A stretch of 64,000 bases of DNA from Microglena sp. YARC (taxonomy: Eukaryota; Chlorophyta; Chlorophyceae; Chlamydomonadales; Chlamydomonadaceae): positions 16,379,461 to 16,443,460 of the forward strand of contig CM039466.1 of the NCBI GenBank assembly GCA_022414725.1. The letters are read 5' to 3'. A program made the translations under genes and the position numbers. This document shows positions 54,228 through 64,000 of this stretch, piece after piece; the stretch's first letter is position 1, and every line of letters starts with the position of its first letter. The notes beneath the pieces were generated by a model that ran no database searches, had not been told where the DNA came from, and was given only the letters and a program-made list of their open reading frames with translations.

Positions 54228-55115
54228 TGTTACACCACGATTCGGGTGTGACACAAAGATACACGCACGTAGCGCAGTACAGTCAGATATGAGAGCTTTG
54301 AGTTGTAGTTTGGGCGAGGACCTGCGTAAGGTTCCGTCGCAATAGTAGGGGTCCGTCCAATGTTCCCGATCCGAGATCTAGTTGGCCGATGGAAGGTTCC
54401 GTGGGGGATTTTCCTAAGGAAAGGTCCGTTTGGGAGCGACCCTTTGAGAGAAGATCCAATTGGGAATTTTCGAAGGAATGTTCGAGGAATGTTCTTTAGG
54501 AATATTCCGATAGGAAAAGCTATAAATAGAGTGCCTACGCCTGAGTCTTCAATTATATCTTAATTCACTTGTAACCCCGAGTCAAGAGTCACCCCTGGAG
54601 TCCCGTCTCTTGTCCCAGTCTCTCTACGTGAGTTGTCTTTGATTCCCCGCATCGCCCTGTCGGACATATCCTTGTCGCGACCCGAGACCCTGATTTGCCA
54701 AGACCCTGAAGACCCCAGCCCGGCCTCCGCGACATATCCTTGTCCGGCCTCAAGACCCTGAAGACCCCAGCCCGGCCCAGCGACATATCCTTGTCCGGCC
54801 TCGAGACCCTGAAGACCCCCCCGAAAGTACGTGCTCAGAGGCAGTACCTGTGGCTGCATTAGGCTTGTATAGTTAAGATATTGAATAGCTGTCCGAAGAC
54901 CTTCTGTCCGACGATCCGCGGTTGCGCGTCCCTTGACCAAGGACGGTAATTGTCGTCCACTAGACTTGGAATTAGTTAGATTACGGCACTACTTGATTGA
55001 CTATTCAGTCGCTTAGTTGTCAGCCGACACTACCCGACTAAACAGCAGTCGGTGACGTGTGCAGATTGGCCCTACCCTAAAGCGCGCTCCCTAACTCCTT
55101 TTCCTGTGTGTTACA
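54228..55115 (+). mobile_element. Nested solo LTR, 888 bp, inside RNase H
   Basis: Starts TGTTACACC and ends GTGTGTTACA, flanked by the 5-bp duplication GCAGG (54223-54227 and 55116-55120). It interrupts RNase H exactly between ...YIP-Ala and Glu-KNYT. It contains a TATA box at 54521 and a ~50-bp triplicated block (54660-54815, CGACATATCCTTGTCCGGCC). No internal coding region remains, so it is a recombined solo LTR of another element. Confidence 0.88.
54521..54530 (+). promoter_or_regulatory. TATA box of the nested LTR
   Basis: CTATAAATAGAG, followed ~25-30 bases on by the probable transcript start region TTCAATTATATC. The position is typical of a U3/R border. Confidence 0.6.
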
Positions 55116-55987
55116 GCAGGGATGTATTTCTTGCTAGAGTAAGCTACAGGGTGTTTATCCTGTAGTAAAACAGCGCCTGTGCCCAGCAGAGAAGCGTCGG
55201 AAATAACCTCGAAGGGCTTGTCAAAATCGGGGAGCATGAGAACCGGGGCAGAAGTCAAAGCCGTTTTCAACCCTTCAAAAGCGGATGAATGGGCCGCTGT
55301 CCATTTTGCTCCAAAATCGCCTTTGAGTTTTGTAAGGTCCGAAAGAGGAGCTGCCATGGACGAATATCCTTGGATGAACTTTCGGAAATAATTGGTCAAA
55401 CCCAAGAACTGCTGAACGTGTTTCGCATGTCGAGGGGTTGGCCAATCTCGGACGGTAGCTACTTTTTTGGGATTAACCTTGACGCCGTTACGACCAATAA
55501 TGTGGCCTAAGAACTTAATATCGGATTGGTTGAAAGTGCACTTAGACAATTTCGCATAGAATTCCTCGTCTTGTAAGACCTGCAGGACCACTTCGAGGTT
55601 AGCTGCGTGCTCTTCGGGATTACGACCGTAAACCAGGATATCATCGAGATACACCACCACGAACTTGTGCAAGTAAGGAGCAAAAATCTTGTTCATTACT
55701 GCCTGGAAAGTGGCAGGAGCGTTCGCTAAACCCATGCCCAGCACTTTGAATTCGTACTGACCCATCGGAGTGGTAAAGGCCGTCTTAGGGGCGTCTTCGT
55801 CCGAAATCCGAATCTGGTAATAACCCGAAGTGAGGTCAAGGGAGCTAAAAATAGTAGCCCCGCTCAGCCTATCGATGGTTTCGTCAATCCTAGGAAGGGG
55901 GTACCTGTTCTTGATAGTAATGTTATTAAGCGCTCGCCAATCGCAGACGACGCGATAACCGACACCGCCCGGTTTGGCAATGATCAT
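55116..55987 (-). CDS. Reverse transcriptase and start of RNase H
   Basis: Reads KPGGVGYRVVCDWRALNN, LDLTSGYYQIRI, the catalytic VVYLDDILVYG, FLGHIIGRNGV and FLGLTNYFRKF, then DASLLGTGAVLLQ of RNase H, ending where the nested LTR begins (55115). The catalytic Asp pair is intact. The SPYGAP motif at its start is in frame only after a one-base change at a T/C run near 56005. Confidence 0.92.
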
Positions 55988-56336
55988 AATCGGTGCCCCA
56001 TAGGGGGAAAGAGCTCGGTGTAATGAATCCGTGCTTTAACAAGCCAGCCACGTATTCTTCGCAAAGAGCTGTCTCCGCAGGGCTCATGCGTCGATTGCGA
56101 CGATAAGGTGCATACGCGTTTCCTCAGTCTTGATAACATGAGGAATATCCCGATGCTTCGGAGTTTGCATGGGAAGAGCATTGAACACTTTCTTGAATTT
56201 ACGCAACAAGTATCGGACCACATGGGCGGGCATTAGGGCAGGATCTCCATGTTCCGGACAATTTTCTTTGACCCACGTTTCGAAGTCGACTTCAACTTCA
56301 GGTGGGTTCGGAAGATGAACCGAACTGGGGACAGCT
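55988..56336 (-). pseudogene. Protease-RT linker, three frames
   Basis: Segments matching the usual pre-RT region (an arginine-rich NRRMSPAE motif and CEEYVAGLLKHGF) lie in different frames, with breaks near 56337, 56108 and 56005. All are single-base changes in or beside short runs. Confidence 0.75.
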
Positions 56337-56909
56337 TTAAGTCAGAAGGTCCGCGGTTTCGGTGGCTGATACATTAGAGGCGGGGTAGTCCACCGGACGA
56401 GAATCGCGAATGTTGACCATAATGTGATTGGCCCCAGCCTTCAAAATTTTTGCTGCCTTATGACTAGAAATGACAGGGTCAACTGATGAATCACCCGAAA
56501 GTGCCATAGTGAAAAACGAATGAACCGAACTATCTCTCGTTCTGTTTACTGGAATCAAGCTACAACCATGCTTTTTGAGAATAAGGCGCATGTCGTCATA
56601 ATCGAGAATGGCTTTTTCGTCACGCATCCAATCGGAACCGAGGATGAGGTCGAGACCACCAGGGAGTTTATCGACGACATGGACATGGGCAGAACCTTTG
56701 AATCGCTGAATGCTGAACGGCAAAGTGGCTGTACCATTGATACCAATGATACCTTCGTTCGCACAAGTGAAACCTTCGGTACCATGCTCCCATGGGCGAA
56801 TTTGCAGGCCTAACCGCTCAGCCATGTCTTGAGCCATCAAACAACCCGTAGCGCCTGAATCGGCCAACGTGACCATTTGATTCGAACCAGAGCGTGCATT
56901 AAATATCAT
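56337..56909 (-). CDS. Retroviral-type aspartic protease
   Basis: LADSGATGCLM carries the catalytic Asp-Ser-Gly; LILGSDWM is the matching flap-end motif. It processes the Gag-Pol polyprotein. It is fragmentary at both ends because of frame breaks. Confidence 0.85.
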   Translation of the reverse strand: MIFNARSGSNQMVTLADSGATGCLMAQDMAERLGLQIRPWEHGTEGFTCANEGIIGINGTATLPFSIQRFKGSAHVHVVDKLPGGLDLILGSDWMRDEKAILDYDDMRLILKKHGCSLIPVNRTRDSSVHSFFTMALSGDSSVDPVISSHKAAKILKAGANHIMVNIRDSRPVDYPASNVSATETADLLT

Positions 56910-58299
56910 GTCAGTGGCAGTCTTGGTATTGACTCATATAAGTCTGTCCAATCGTTTAAGTTTGACCGGGGAAGCGTTGGTATCGCCGGGATGTTGATTC
57001 CGTCGGTTATATTTGGTGGGGCGGCGGGCGATATCTTGCAGTGCTCTGCCTTTGGGATCGTCGACCCGTTTCCACCAGTGTTTCTTAGTCCGCGATTCAA
57101 CCGGACTAGGGACCTTGGGTTTTTCTTCCGGGACCAAAATAAACTGCCTTCGTGGTTTCGTTGATCGCGTGCCATTCTTTCATCATAAGACAAGCTTTTT
57201 CGGAATCAGGCGGATCCTACCACACCTGAGTAGCCATGCGCCGAGGAGTGGAACCATCCGGAGGAGGCTTAATGTGGTTATCGCCCGACTGGTATTCCTT
57301 AAGGAGTTCCATGCCCTTCAGTAACCGAGAGACGTGTTTGTCCGAACTAGCCTGACTAGGGAGGACGAAAATACCGGACGTTTCGTATGGAGAGTCATTT
57401 TTGCTTTCCCAATAATGTTCGAGTACGGAGACTGCATCGGCAGGGAGAGGATGAGCATAAACACAAGATCCAGCCAACGAAACATGCATGCCATGCTCCG
57501 TGGAATATTTGTAGGGACAGGGAGAAGATTTCCAGTTAGTGCTCGTAACATCAATGGTAGGGGTTAAGCCCAACATCTCAAAAAAGTTCTAACTGGGCCG
57601 CCAAGGTAAGTTCTAAAGGGAACACGTCTTGAACAGTATCTGCTTTGACTACAACGGTCAGGGCCAACTGTCATGACCCGGCCTGGCAACTTCCTAGGGC
57701 CAAGAAGGAATCGGGCCATTGTTATCCCTTTTCCAATCAGGGCAGGTCTTGTCCGAGAGTGCGGGCCATTGGTTGTTCGGGTCATACCTGACTAGGCATT
57801 CGGCAGGGGATCGCACGATCAGATATGCACTGGGCTATCTTATGGAAGCACCAAAAAACACCGAGAACCCTGTTGGAGCCAAATGGACTGGGCAACACTC
57901 ACGGAATTGTTCATGTGCATGGGGCTATCAGGGGTCTTTTCCACTGAAATCCGGTTTGCACTTGACTGACCTGAACCCATAATACTGTGGCCCGGCCCCG
58001 GCCAGCCCCTTGACCATAACCGCGACCCGTCCCTCTACCGATAGAGTTAGAACCGAAAGCACCACGAACATGACGACCACCTTTCAGAATGAGCCGGGCG
58101 AGCAGGGTTGCCCCGAGCGGCCACCACGTCCACCCTCGTCCCCCGTTAGAGTGGGGGACCGATCCTGGCGGACTTGCCGGGTCGGTCATCGTGTCTATAT
58201 CTACTCCTCTAGTGCCTACGTGTCTTTCGTCATCATGCGAATCATCAGAGTCGGAATCAGCTGGGGGTGGAGAAGGAATGGCGGCAAAGTGGACCCTAT
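56910..58299 (-). pseudogene. Gag 3' region, broken into several frames
   Basis: Short open stretches at 56906-57193, 57217-57576, 57564-57785 and 57911-58189 lie in changing frames. A Gly/Arg-rich segment (GRGTGRGYGQGAGRGR) could bind RNA. I cannot see a clean CCHC knuckle. Confidence 0.5.
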
Positions 58300-58961
58300 T
58301 CAGAGCAAGAGGCTGATCAGTCGGTCTCTCAGTATTGCCTGGAAACCGGGGTTTGCCATCGGCTGCCCATGGACTTCCTGTTGGGGAATCCGTAACCCCC
58401 GAGTCTGTTTCCTAGCTGAGGTAGCCGCTATGGACTGACCTTTCGCGGACGAAAGACTACGAGCCTCATCCATTTGGATGTAATGGAACAGTTCTCGACA
58501 GTCCTCGAACGTAGTTCCCGATTCGCGGCGACAGAAGGACCCAAGTTTCACGGACTCTAGCAACCCTGTACGAAAGAAATTGAGCTTTTCTCTAGGGGTC
58601 AAGTCAGGTACCAAACGGAACTCCGCTTTAATTCGATGGTAATAAGATTGGACTGACGCGCCAGAGAATTGACGAATAGTACCCTCGTGCAAGCGTGTCA
58701 TCGCCAACTCGGCTTCAGTGAAAAGTTCAGGAGTCAAGAGTGACTGGATCCATGTGAGGATACCAAGCCAGTCAAACCGAGAAATTCGCCATTAGCGTAT
58801 GTGTCATCGTAAGTGCGCTTAAGGGAGCCGTGCAGGGCGGCAGACAAGTGAGGAACGACATGAGAGAAAGAATCCACATCATCGCGACCAAAACTGCACG
58901 GAAAGCACAGTCTCAACCGCAACCCTCCAGCGTCTGAGTTTCGAGCGTCCGTCCAGGTCAC
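58300..58961 (-). CDS. Gag core (retrotransposon gag domain), two overlapping frames
   Basis: 58737-58300 reads SGASVQSYYHRIKAEF, TPREKLNFFRTGLL and TTFEDCRELFHYIQ, the pattern of Ty3-type capsid domains. It overlaps 58961-58734, which should be continuous with it. Forms the particle shell in this family. Confidence 0.65.
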
Positions 58962-59074
58962 CCATTTTCTCGTCAGTGGGAAAGGAGCGAAGCTCCTTTC
59001 TGAGCTCAGTAATTTTCTTACTTAACCCGAAATCACCTATCTGGCGAGGGCCGATGGATTGGGAACCGCCGGTG

Positions 59075-60355
59075 TTACAGGAGGAGGGGGGAGAATGGCA
59101 GAGGACCCAGCAGACTTGCGAGGGACAGTTTGTGATGACTGCGTACCTGGGGTGGTCCGCGTCGTGGAGTCCGAAGTTTTGCGAAGAGAATCGGCTTCAG
59201 AAGGTGGCAAGGAGGATTGTGTAATGTTGCTCTCACCTTCCTCAGAGTCCGAACTCGGACTATCCCCACTTGGGTAGGTCGCTTCGACTTACTCGAACTT
59301 GCATGGGGTGTGAGAGTGGTCCGAGACTTGGTAGTCCGCGAAGTTCTTACACGCTTGTGGGTAGCGGAAGGAGCTGACGAAGGCACGACAGGGGACGCAG
59401 GGGCAGGAGTCTGCTTGGCATATGCATGGGGAAGAACAAACGGTTCAAACACAACTCTATTGCCCACTACCCCTTTATTTATCGCCAGCCTGAGACGAGG
59501 GAGCTGAACCTCGAGGGTTGCGGCCACTGGCTCGAGGACAATGTACTCAAAAACATACTTCGCGTCCCTCTCAAGCCTGACAGCAAGCTTGGCGTCCAGC
59601 TTGTTGAGACGAACGAAGATGTCATCCACGGAAGCGGGCATACTATCAATCCAGGCATCAGCCTTGCCATGGTCATCCAAGTGGGCGGCATGCAGCTTGG
59701 ACATGGCGTCACGGATATTAGCCAACATGTTCTCGCCTACGTTGGCCCTAAAGAAAGCATCCATAGTCGAAGAGATAGCTTCAGTAAGCTCAGCACCCGC
59801 GAAGGGACTCAAAGGGTGTGTGCCATCGTGGAAGGGAACGTATCGCCATCTAGACTTCTTCTCTTTCTTCTCTTTGGGTGGGGCCGCGGCCTTGTGAAGG
59901 GCTTGCTGCGCCTGATCGACCACGAGTTGAAGAGGGGACATGCCTGCCAATTGTGCCTGCGAAGCCTTGGCATGAGGCATCACGAGAGGAATCCTCTTGC
60001 GTGCAGCCGAAAGTTTCATCTCAGGAACCGACTGCTCCGTACCCTCGGCCCCAGACTCGAGGTCCGAATCGATATCCATGCACTCTGCCTCAGGGGGCGG
60101 ATCAAGAACGGACAATGGATCTGCGTGAGGTGGCTGAGAAGCTGCGTCAACTGCCGAGCGGAATTGCGGACCATGAGATGGTCCGCGAACGCGAAGCTGT
60201 ACGACGGCCGGATCGTCGCCCGAAGGCAGTACGCCAGATGGTCCGAGATTCGGAGGCAGCACGCCTGATGATCCGTGAGGAGCATCAGTCATGAGCGTAT
60301 CGGATACAAGGGTGACCTCTGTCTCAGCGATATAGCAACTGGGGATAAGATCCAA
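59075..60355 (-). CDS. Gag N-terminal frame (426 codons), weakly recognisable
   Basis: Longest frame near the 5' LTR. Has an acidic stretch (ECMDIDSDLESGAEG), a Lys/Arg cluster (PPKEKKEKKSRWRYV), a helix-rich middle, and a basic Ser/Thr/Arg end. Position and length suggest the matrix part of Gag. No single motif proves it. Confidence 0.55.
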   Translation of the reverse strand: MDLIPSCYIAETEVTLVSDTLMTDAPHGSSGVLPPNLGPSGVLPSGDDPAVVQLRVRGPSHGPQFRSAVDAASQPPHADPLSVLDPPPEAECMDIDSDLESGAEGTEQSVPEMKLSAARKRIPLVMPHAKASQAQLAGMSPLQLVVDQAQQALHKAAAPPKEKKEKKSRWRYVPFHDGTHPLSPFAGAELTEAISSTMDAFFRANVGENMLANIRDAMSKLHAAHLDDHGKADAWIDSMPASVDDIFVRLNKLDAKLAVRLERDAKYVFEYIVLEPVAATLEVQLPRLRLAINKGVVGNRVVFEPFVLPHAYAKQTPAPASPVVPSSAPSATHKRVRTSRTTKSRTTLTPHASSSKSKRPTQVGIVRVRTLRKVRATLHNPPCHLLKPILFAKLRTPRRGPPQVRSHHKLSLASLLGPLPFSPLLL

Positions 60356-60593
60356 CCCTAGAGCTTCGGCGATACCCGGGGGGGGACTGGAGCCGCAGTG
60401 CGGACTCTCAAATTGGCCTCGGCCTTCGATGCAGATGCGGTCCGCTTAGCTGCCCTACCGCAGACTAATTACTAAATAAGGAAAGGATAGAAGCAGAGGA
60501 AACTGAGAGCGAAAATTGAACGAAAGTGAAATTCGGAAATCTGAAAACGTGGAGTTGCGCAATGGAAAGCGCGAATCGCTGCAAGCGCGAATA

Positions 60594-60605
60594 GCTCCGT
60601 AACCA
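60594..60605 (-). promoter_or_regulatory. Primer-binding site candidate
   Basis: One base after the 5' LTR the minus strand reads TGGTTACGGAGC. It begins with the TGGT expected opposite a tRNA CCA end and resembles the initiator-Met type common in plant elements. Confidence 0.6.
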
Positions 60606-60606
60606 G

Positions 60607-60978
60607 TGTAACAGCTCAGAAGCAACGGCGGAAGGGTTGTGTACACGAGAAGAGTTATTAGCTAGAATGACAGGAGATTAGAATACGGTTCGGAGGTCTA
60701 GCTAGTAGCTATAGGATACTACGTCACTAGTATGGTTAGTTGTTAAGTATGGTAAGGGATGTAGGATGTTCTCGAAGGCTCGTCAATGGGTATAATGATG
60801 ATGGCCGTGAAGAGAGCAATCCGATATTGTAAGGCAGCCGGCAGGCGTGCTTGTGAGAGAGGCAGTACATGAGGAAGTACTGTCTCTTCGTGCGTACGCT
60901 GTTACTTAGACCAGAGGTATGACTGTACCTAAAGGTCTAATAACGGTCAGAGCCTGTGAAGGAGTCTGTACCGTTACA
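60607..60978 (-). repeat. 5' LTR, 372 bp
   Basis: Identical to the shared blocks of the 3' LTR except one base (60685 area, ATACGG against ATAAGG). Confidence 0.92.
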
Positions 60979-60983
60979 GTGAC
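60979..60983 (+). other. Target-site duplication GTGAC, right copy
   Basis: Follows the LTR end GTTACA; matches 51261-51265. Confidence 0.9.
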
Positions 60984-61068
60984 AGGGTCTCGAAGACGTG
61001 TACTGTCCATTAGCCTAAATCGACCCCTCAGTCTACCGAATGCACACTCAACAACCCGCCTTGTTCTA
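60979..61068 (-). pseudogene. PIF/Harbinger-type transposase, catalytic Glu region
   Basis: Minus strand reads TRRVVECAFGRLRGRFRLMD, the end of the DDE_4 triad (Val-Glu-x-AFG). The frame joins seamlessly to 51265-50996. A possible acceptor (ATTAG) lies at 61066-61070, next to an ATTAC microsatellite; earlier exons are not seen. Confidence 0.75.
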
Positions 61069-61676
61069 ATCAAAGCATTACATTACATTACATTACACTA
61101 CATTACATTACATTACACTAGAGCATTTAGCCCGTCGTACCGACGGCTGGCCTCCTTCCTCCCCACGACCCTCACTGAAATGATTTTGGAGGGTCACCCA
61201 CCCACTCATTTTCCATCCCATTCACATAAGGTCTCATCGTGCACTGTTTCCATGATCATCCCCATCACACTGACAGTTGAGTGGCAGATGACCACAACAC
61301 AAATGTACATGCAAAAACATTACCGACCCACCCCCATGCATGTATGCCCCCCCCCCCCCCCCCCGATGAATGTCATCGGTAAAAGGTACATACTCAGGTA
61401 CAACTTTAAGGGGCATTTTGTTGACTGCGGCAGGTGTGCGAGAGACTTCGGTTTCCGAGGGTCGCGGCAGGGTCGCGGTACAGTTTAAGTCCCAGCGCAC
61501 TCATTTGCGCACTGCTTCCGATTCTAAACTATAACCGCATATTGCTGAATGTGCTCTTCATTTTGATGCCACAAATTCCGCTTTATCTTGCGCACTGACG
61601 TAGTTGGTCTCTGGCTCCAGATCTAACCCCGTCTTTGACTCCGTGTCATATTTCTAGTAGATGACGGCGTTTGGGC

Positions 61677-62389
61677 ATGGGCTCGCGACAGAAGAAGCAT
61701 GGGAAGTTCGCCGTTAGTATCGAGGATGATTCTGATGGCGAAATCGAGTTGAACCAGCAAACTCGTTGACGGCGACCACGAGGACCATCGGCTGCCAATA
61801 GATTGTTGCCCGAGCACAACGGATTGCCAGGACAATCCAGCCAGCTTGCGGTGTTGCATCAGCCTGGTCACAACCCTGAAAGCCTGGAAGATGAAATAGG
61901 TACACTATTTGATTGAGAAGCTGATGCTGTTCTCTGTTCATTGATTGGATGTACCATTGATTGTATTCTCAACATGTGTAGGTTTGTTTGATGTGGTGCC
62001 TGAGGATATTACATGTATTCTTTGCTTCTGCTTAGTATGTTGTGATGTTGCTTGCCCCTCTTTCTGACCTGTGCTTGCATTTTCCCTTCACCCTGCCCCA
62101 GGTGGAGTCTATGGTCCATGTGTACAGAGTTGCCCTTTAGTTTGCGCATGGCGAGAGCATGTGCTTATTCCTCTGTAGTTGCCCATGTATGCAGCAATCA
62201 TGGAATTATCTTGACGGTCTGGATGTTGGGCGAATGGATGGGAGGGAGTGCATTGAAGGCCTGCACTATTGTCAGCATGCCTTGGCTGTCAAGGGGCTCC
62301 ATGATAGTGGTACCCTGGGCTATGACTTGCAGGAGGACCCGTGCCCCGTATTAAACGATGGGCTGTGGTGTTTGTATGAGATTGCTTGA
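61677..62389 (+). CDS. Possible two-exon gene of unknown function
   Basis: ATG 61677 starts MGSRQKKHGKFAVSIEDDSD, then GEIELNQQTR, an in-frame TGA, and a continuing open stretch to a donor-like G|GTACAC near 61900. After a CCCCAG acceptor at about 62101, a second stretch reads LDGLDVGRMDGRECIEGLHY and ends DGLWCLYEIA with TGA 62387-62389. A stop also lies in that frame at 62138. The terminal residues are repeated in the satellite that follows, as happens at real last exons here. Family not recognised; it could be a decayed gene. Confidence 0.35.
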
Positions 62390-63110
62390 GAGGGGGGGGG
62401 GGGGGGGGGGGGGGGGGGTAGTGGTGGTGGTGGCGGCATGGGGATGCTCGTGGCGCTGTGTGTTCTGTATGAGATTGCTTGAGAGGGTGGTACTGGTGTG
62501 GTGGTGGCATGGATGCTGGTGGGGCTGTGTGTTTGTATGAGATTGCTTGAGAGGGGTGGGGGTGGTGGTGGTGGTGTGGGTGGTGTCATGGGATGCTAGC
62601 AGGGCTGTGTGTTTGTATGAGATTGCTTGAGAGGGGTGGGGTGGTTGTGGGTGGTGGTGTCATGGATGCTAGCGGGGCTGTGTGCGTGTATGGGATTGCT
62701 TGAGAGGGGGTGGGGGTGGCATGGGATGCTGGTGGGGCTATGTGTTTGTGTGAGATTGCTTGAGAGGGGGTGGGGAGGTGGTGGCTGTGGTGTCATGGGA
62801 TGCTGGCGGGGCTGTGTGTGTGTATTAGATTGCTTGGGAGGGGTAGAGGTGGTGGTGGTGGTGTCATGGGATGCTGGTGGGGCTGTGTGTTTGTATGAGA
62901 TTGCTTGAGAGGGGGGTGGTAGTGGTGGTGTGGTGGCATGGGATGCTGGTGGGCTGTGTGTGTAAGAGATTGCTTGAGACAGGGGGGGGGGGGGGGGGGG
63001 GGGGTCATGGGGATGCTGGTGGGGCTGTGTGTGTATGAGATTGCTTAAATGGGGTGGGATGGTCGTGGTGGTGGTGTTGGAGGGGGGGGGGGGGGGGGGG
63101 ATATACCATG
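62390..63110 (+). repeat. ~85-bp tandem repeat of the preceding exon end
   Basis: GGATGCTGGTGGGGCTGTGT, GTTTGTATGAGATTGCTTGA and a G/GGTGGT run; about nine units. G-runs of 19-25 bases occur at 62395, 62982 and 63082. Confidence 0.9.
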
Positions 63111-63139
63111 CATCCTCAGGAAAAATTATAGGGTTTGTC

Positions 63140-63715
63140 TCCAAGTTAAAATATAGGCCTTGAAATGCACATACGTGAATAGTCCAGATGTATTGTATAT
63201 ATATACTGGTGCAGATAGATACATCATTATATATATTTGGTATGTTTTGTTGGATGCACATGCATGGAACATATTATAGATGCGTGAGCTAGTGTGTATT
63301 GTTGCATACACATGCATGGAATGTGTTAATTGATGTGTGAGCTAGTGTGTGTTTTTGCATACACATGCATGGGATGTGTTATTGATGTGTGAGCTAGTGT
63401 GTGTTGTTGCATACACATGCATGGAACGTGTTATTGATGTGTGAGCTAGTGTGTGCTGTTGCATACATACACACGCATTGTCAGGAAACACACAAGCATT
63501 GTGAGAATACACACACTCTCACACACGCATTGTAAGAATACACACACGCATTGTGAGAATACACACACTCTCACACACACATTGTGAGAATACACACATA
63601 CATTGTGAGAATACACGCACTCACACACACACAATGTAAGAAAACACACACGCATTGTGGGAATACACGCACTCTCACACACACATTGTAAGAAAACACA
63701 CACGCATTGTGAGGA
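63140..63715 (+). repeat. Two short minisatellites
   Basis: GCATACACATGCATGGAATG, TGTTATTGATGTGTGAGCTA (about 70 bp, four units) at 63240-63470, then ACACACGCATTGTGAGAATA with CACTCTCACAC at 63470-63715. Confidence 0.88.
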
Positions 63716-63716
63716 C

Positions 63717-64000
63717 AAAATCCTACCTGTCTACTGCCATAGCAGCCTTCTCTACTGTCCTACCTGTCTACTGCCTTAGCAGCCTCCTCTACTGTCCTAC
63801 CTGTCTACTACTTTAGCAGCCTCCTCTACTGTCCTACCTGTCTACTGCATGAGCAGCCTCCTCTACTGTCCTACCTGGCTACTGCCGTAGCAGCCTCCTC
63901 GGGTGTGGAGTAACTTGACGTTCTGAGATGTGGCGGGTGTGAAGCGTGGAGTTGTTAGGATGGAATCCTACCTGTCTACTGCCTTGGCAGCCCCCTCTGG
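63717..64000 (-). repeat. Donor-edge copies of a minus-strand exon beyond the window
   Basis: Minus strand: GAGGCTGCTAAGGCAGTAGA, CAG|GTAGGACAGTAGAG; ~38-bp units, at least six. Each would encode EEAAKAVDR and end at the same GTAGGA donor. The rightmost unit (GGGGCTGCCAAGGCAGTAGA, to about 63970) has a different downstream intron start and is probably nearest the true exon, which continues past 64000. Confidence 0.6.

Larger units (their letters stand above)
51266..60978 (-). mobile_element. Ty3/gypsy chromovirus LTR retrotransposon
   Basis: 9.7 kb, minus strand. LTRs start TGTAAC and end GTTACA; the 5-bp duplication GTGAC flanks it. In transcription order: 5' LTR 60607-60978, primer site, two gag-like frames, aspartic protease, reverse transcriptase, RNase H, integrase, chromodomain, purine tract, 3' LTR 51266-52158. 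The PR-RT-RH-IN order plus chromodomain defines a chromovirus. The coding region has several one-base frame breaks and a nested solo LTR, so it cannot move on its own, yet the LTRs differ at one base over the shared 372 bases. Confidence 0.92.

Noticed and set aside
57911..58189. Gag zinc knuckle
   Set aside because: The segment is Gly/Arg-rich but I see no CCHC spacing in any frame.

Overview
The window looks like nuclear DNA of a photosynthetic eukaryote, most likely a green alga with a large repeat-rich genome. Two genes can be reconstructed almost completely from GT-AG exons: a plastid-type soluble glycerol-3-phosphate acyltransferase (GPAT, 18567-26632, +, 7 exons) and the splicing factor BUD13 (29428-42154, +, 7 exons). 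The left end carries the 3' exons of a folate-biopterin transporter (1445-3426, +). An intronless secreted PC-esterase/TBL-like (SGNH-fold) gene lies on the minus strand at 46558-47937 and is interrupted by one in-frame TAA. The species assignment is inference; the plastid GPAT with a transit-peptide-like first exon is the main support.

Layout. 1-4440: transporter 3' end buried in tandem copies of its own exon edges. 4333-7250 and 10506-13085: a direct segmental duplication with repeat-filled DNA between the copies. 13569-13856: first exon of an unidentified organelle-targeted, one-helix protein. 15054-17290: TIR elements and dispersed repeats. 18567-26755: GPAT. 28660-29025: a satellite. 29428-42310: BUD13, whose introns hold minisatellites, MITEs, a tRNA-derived SINE and copied exon edges. 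42310-46150: unexplained DNA plus an ectopic copy of a BUD13 intron satellite. 46558-47937: the esterase gene. 50996-61068: a PIF/Harbinger-type transposase gene split by a Ty3/gypsy chromovirus (51266-60978, minus strand, 5-bp target duplication), which itself carries a nested 888-bp solo LTR with its own 5-bp target duplication inside RNase H. 61677-62389: a possible small gene. 63717-64000: the edge of a minus-strand exon that continues beyond the window.

The strongest unexplained pattern is that nearly every recognised exon is flanked by partial tandem copies of its own splice junction (acceptor or donor side), or, for last exons, of the stop-codon end. Many introns therefore appear to have grown from duplicated exon-intron boundaries. 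Several otherwise intact reading frames are also broken by one- or two-base changes in homopolymers, so assembly error must be considered when reading the breaks.
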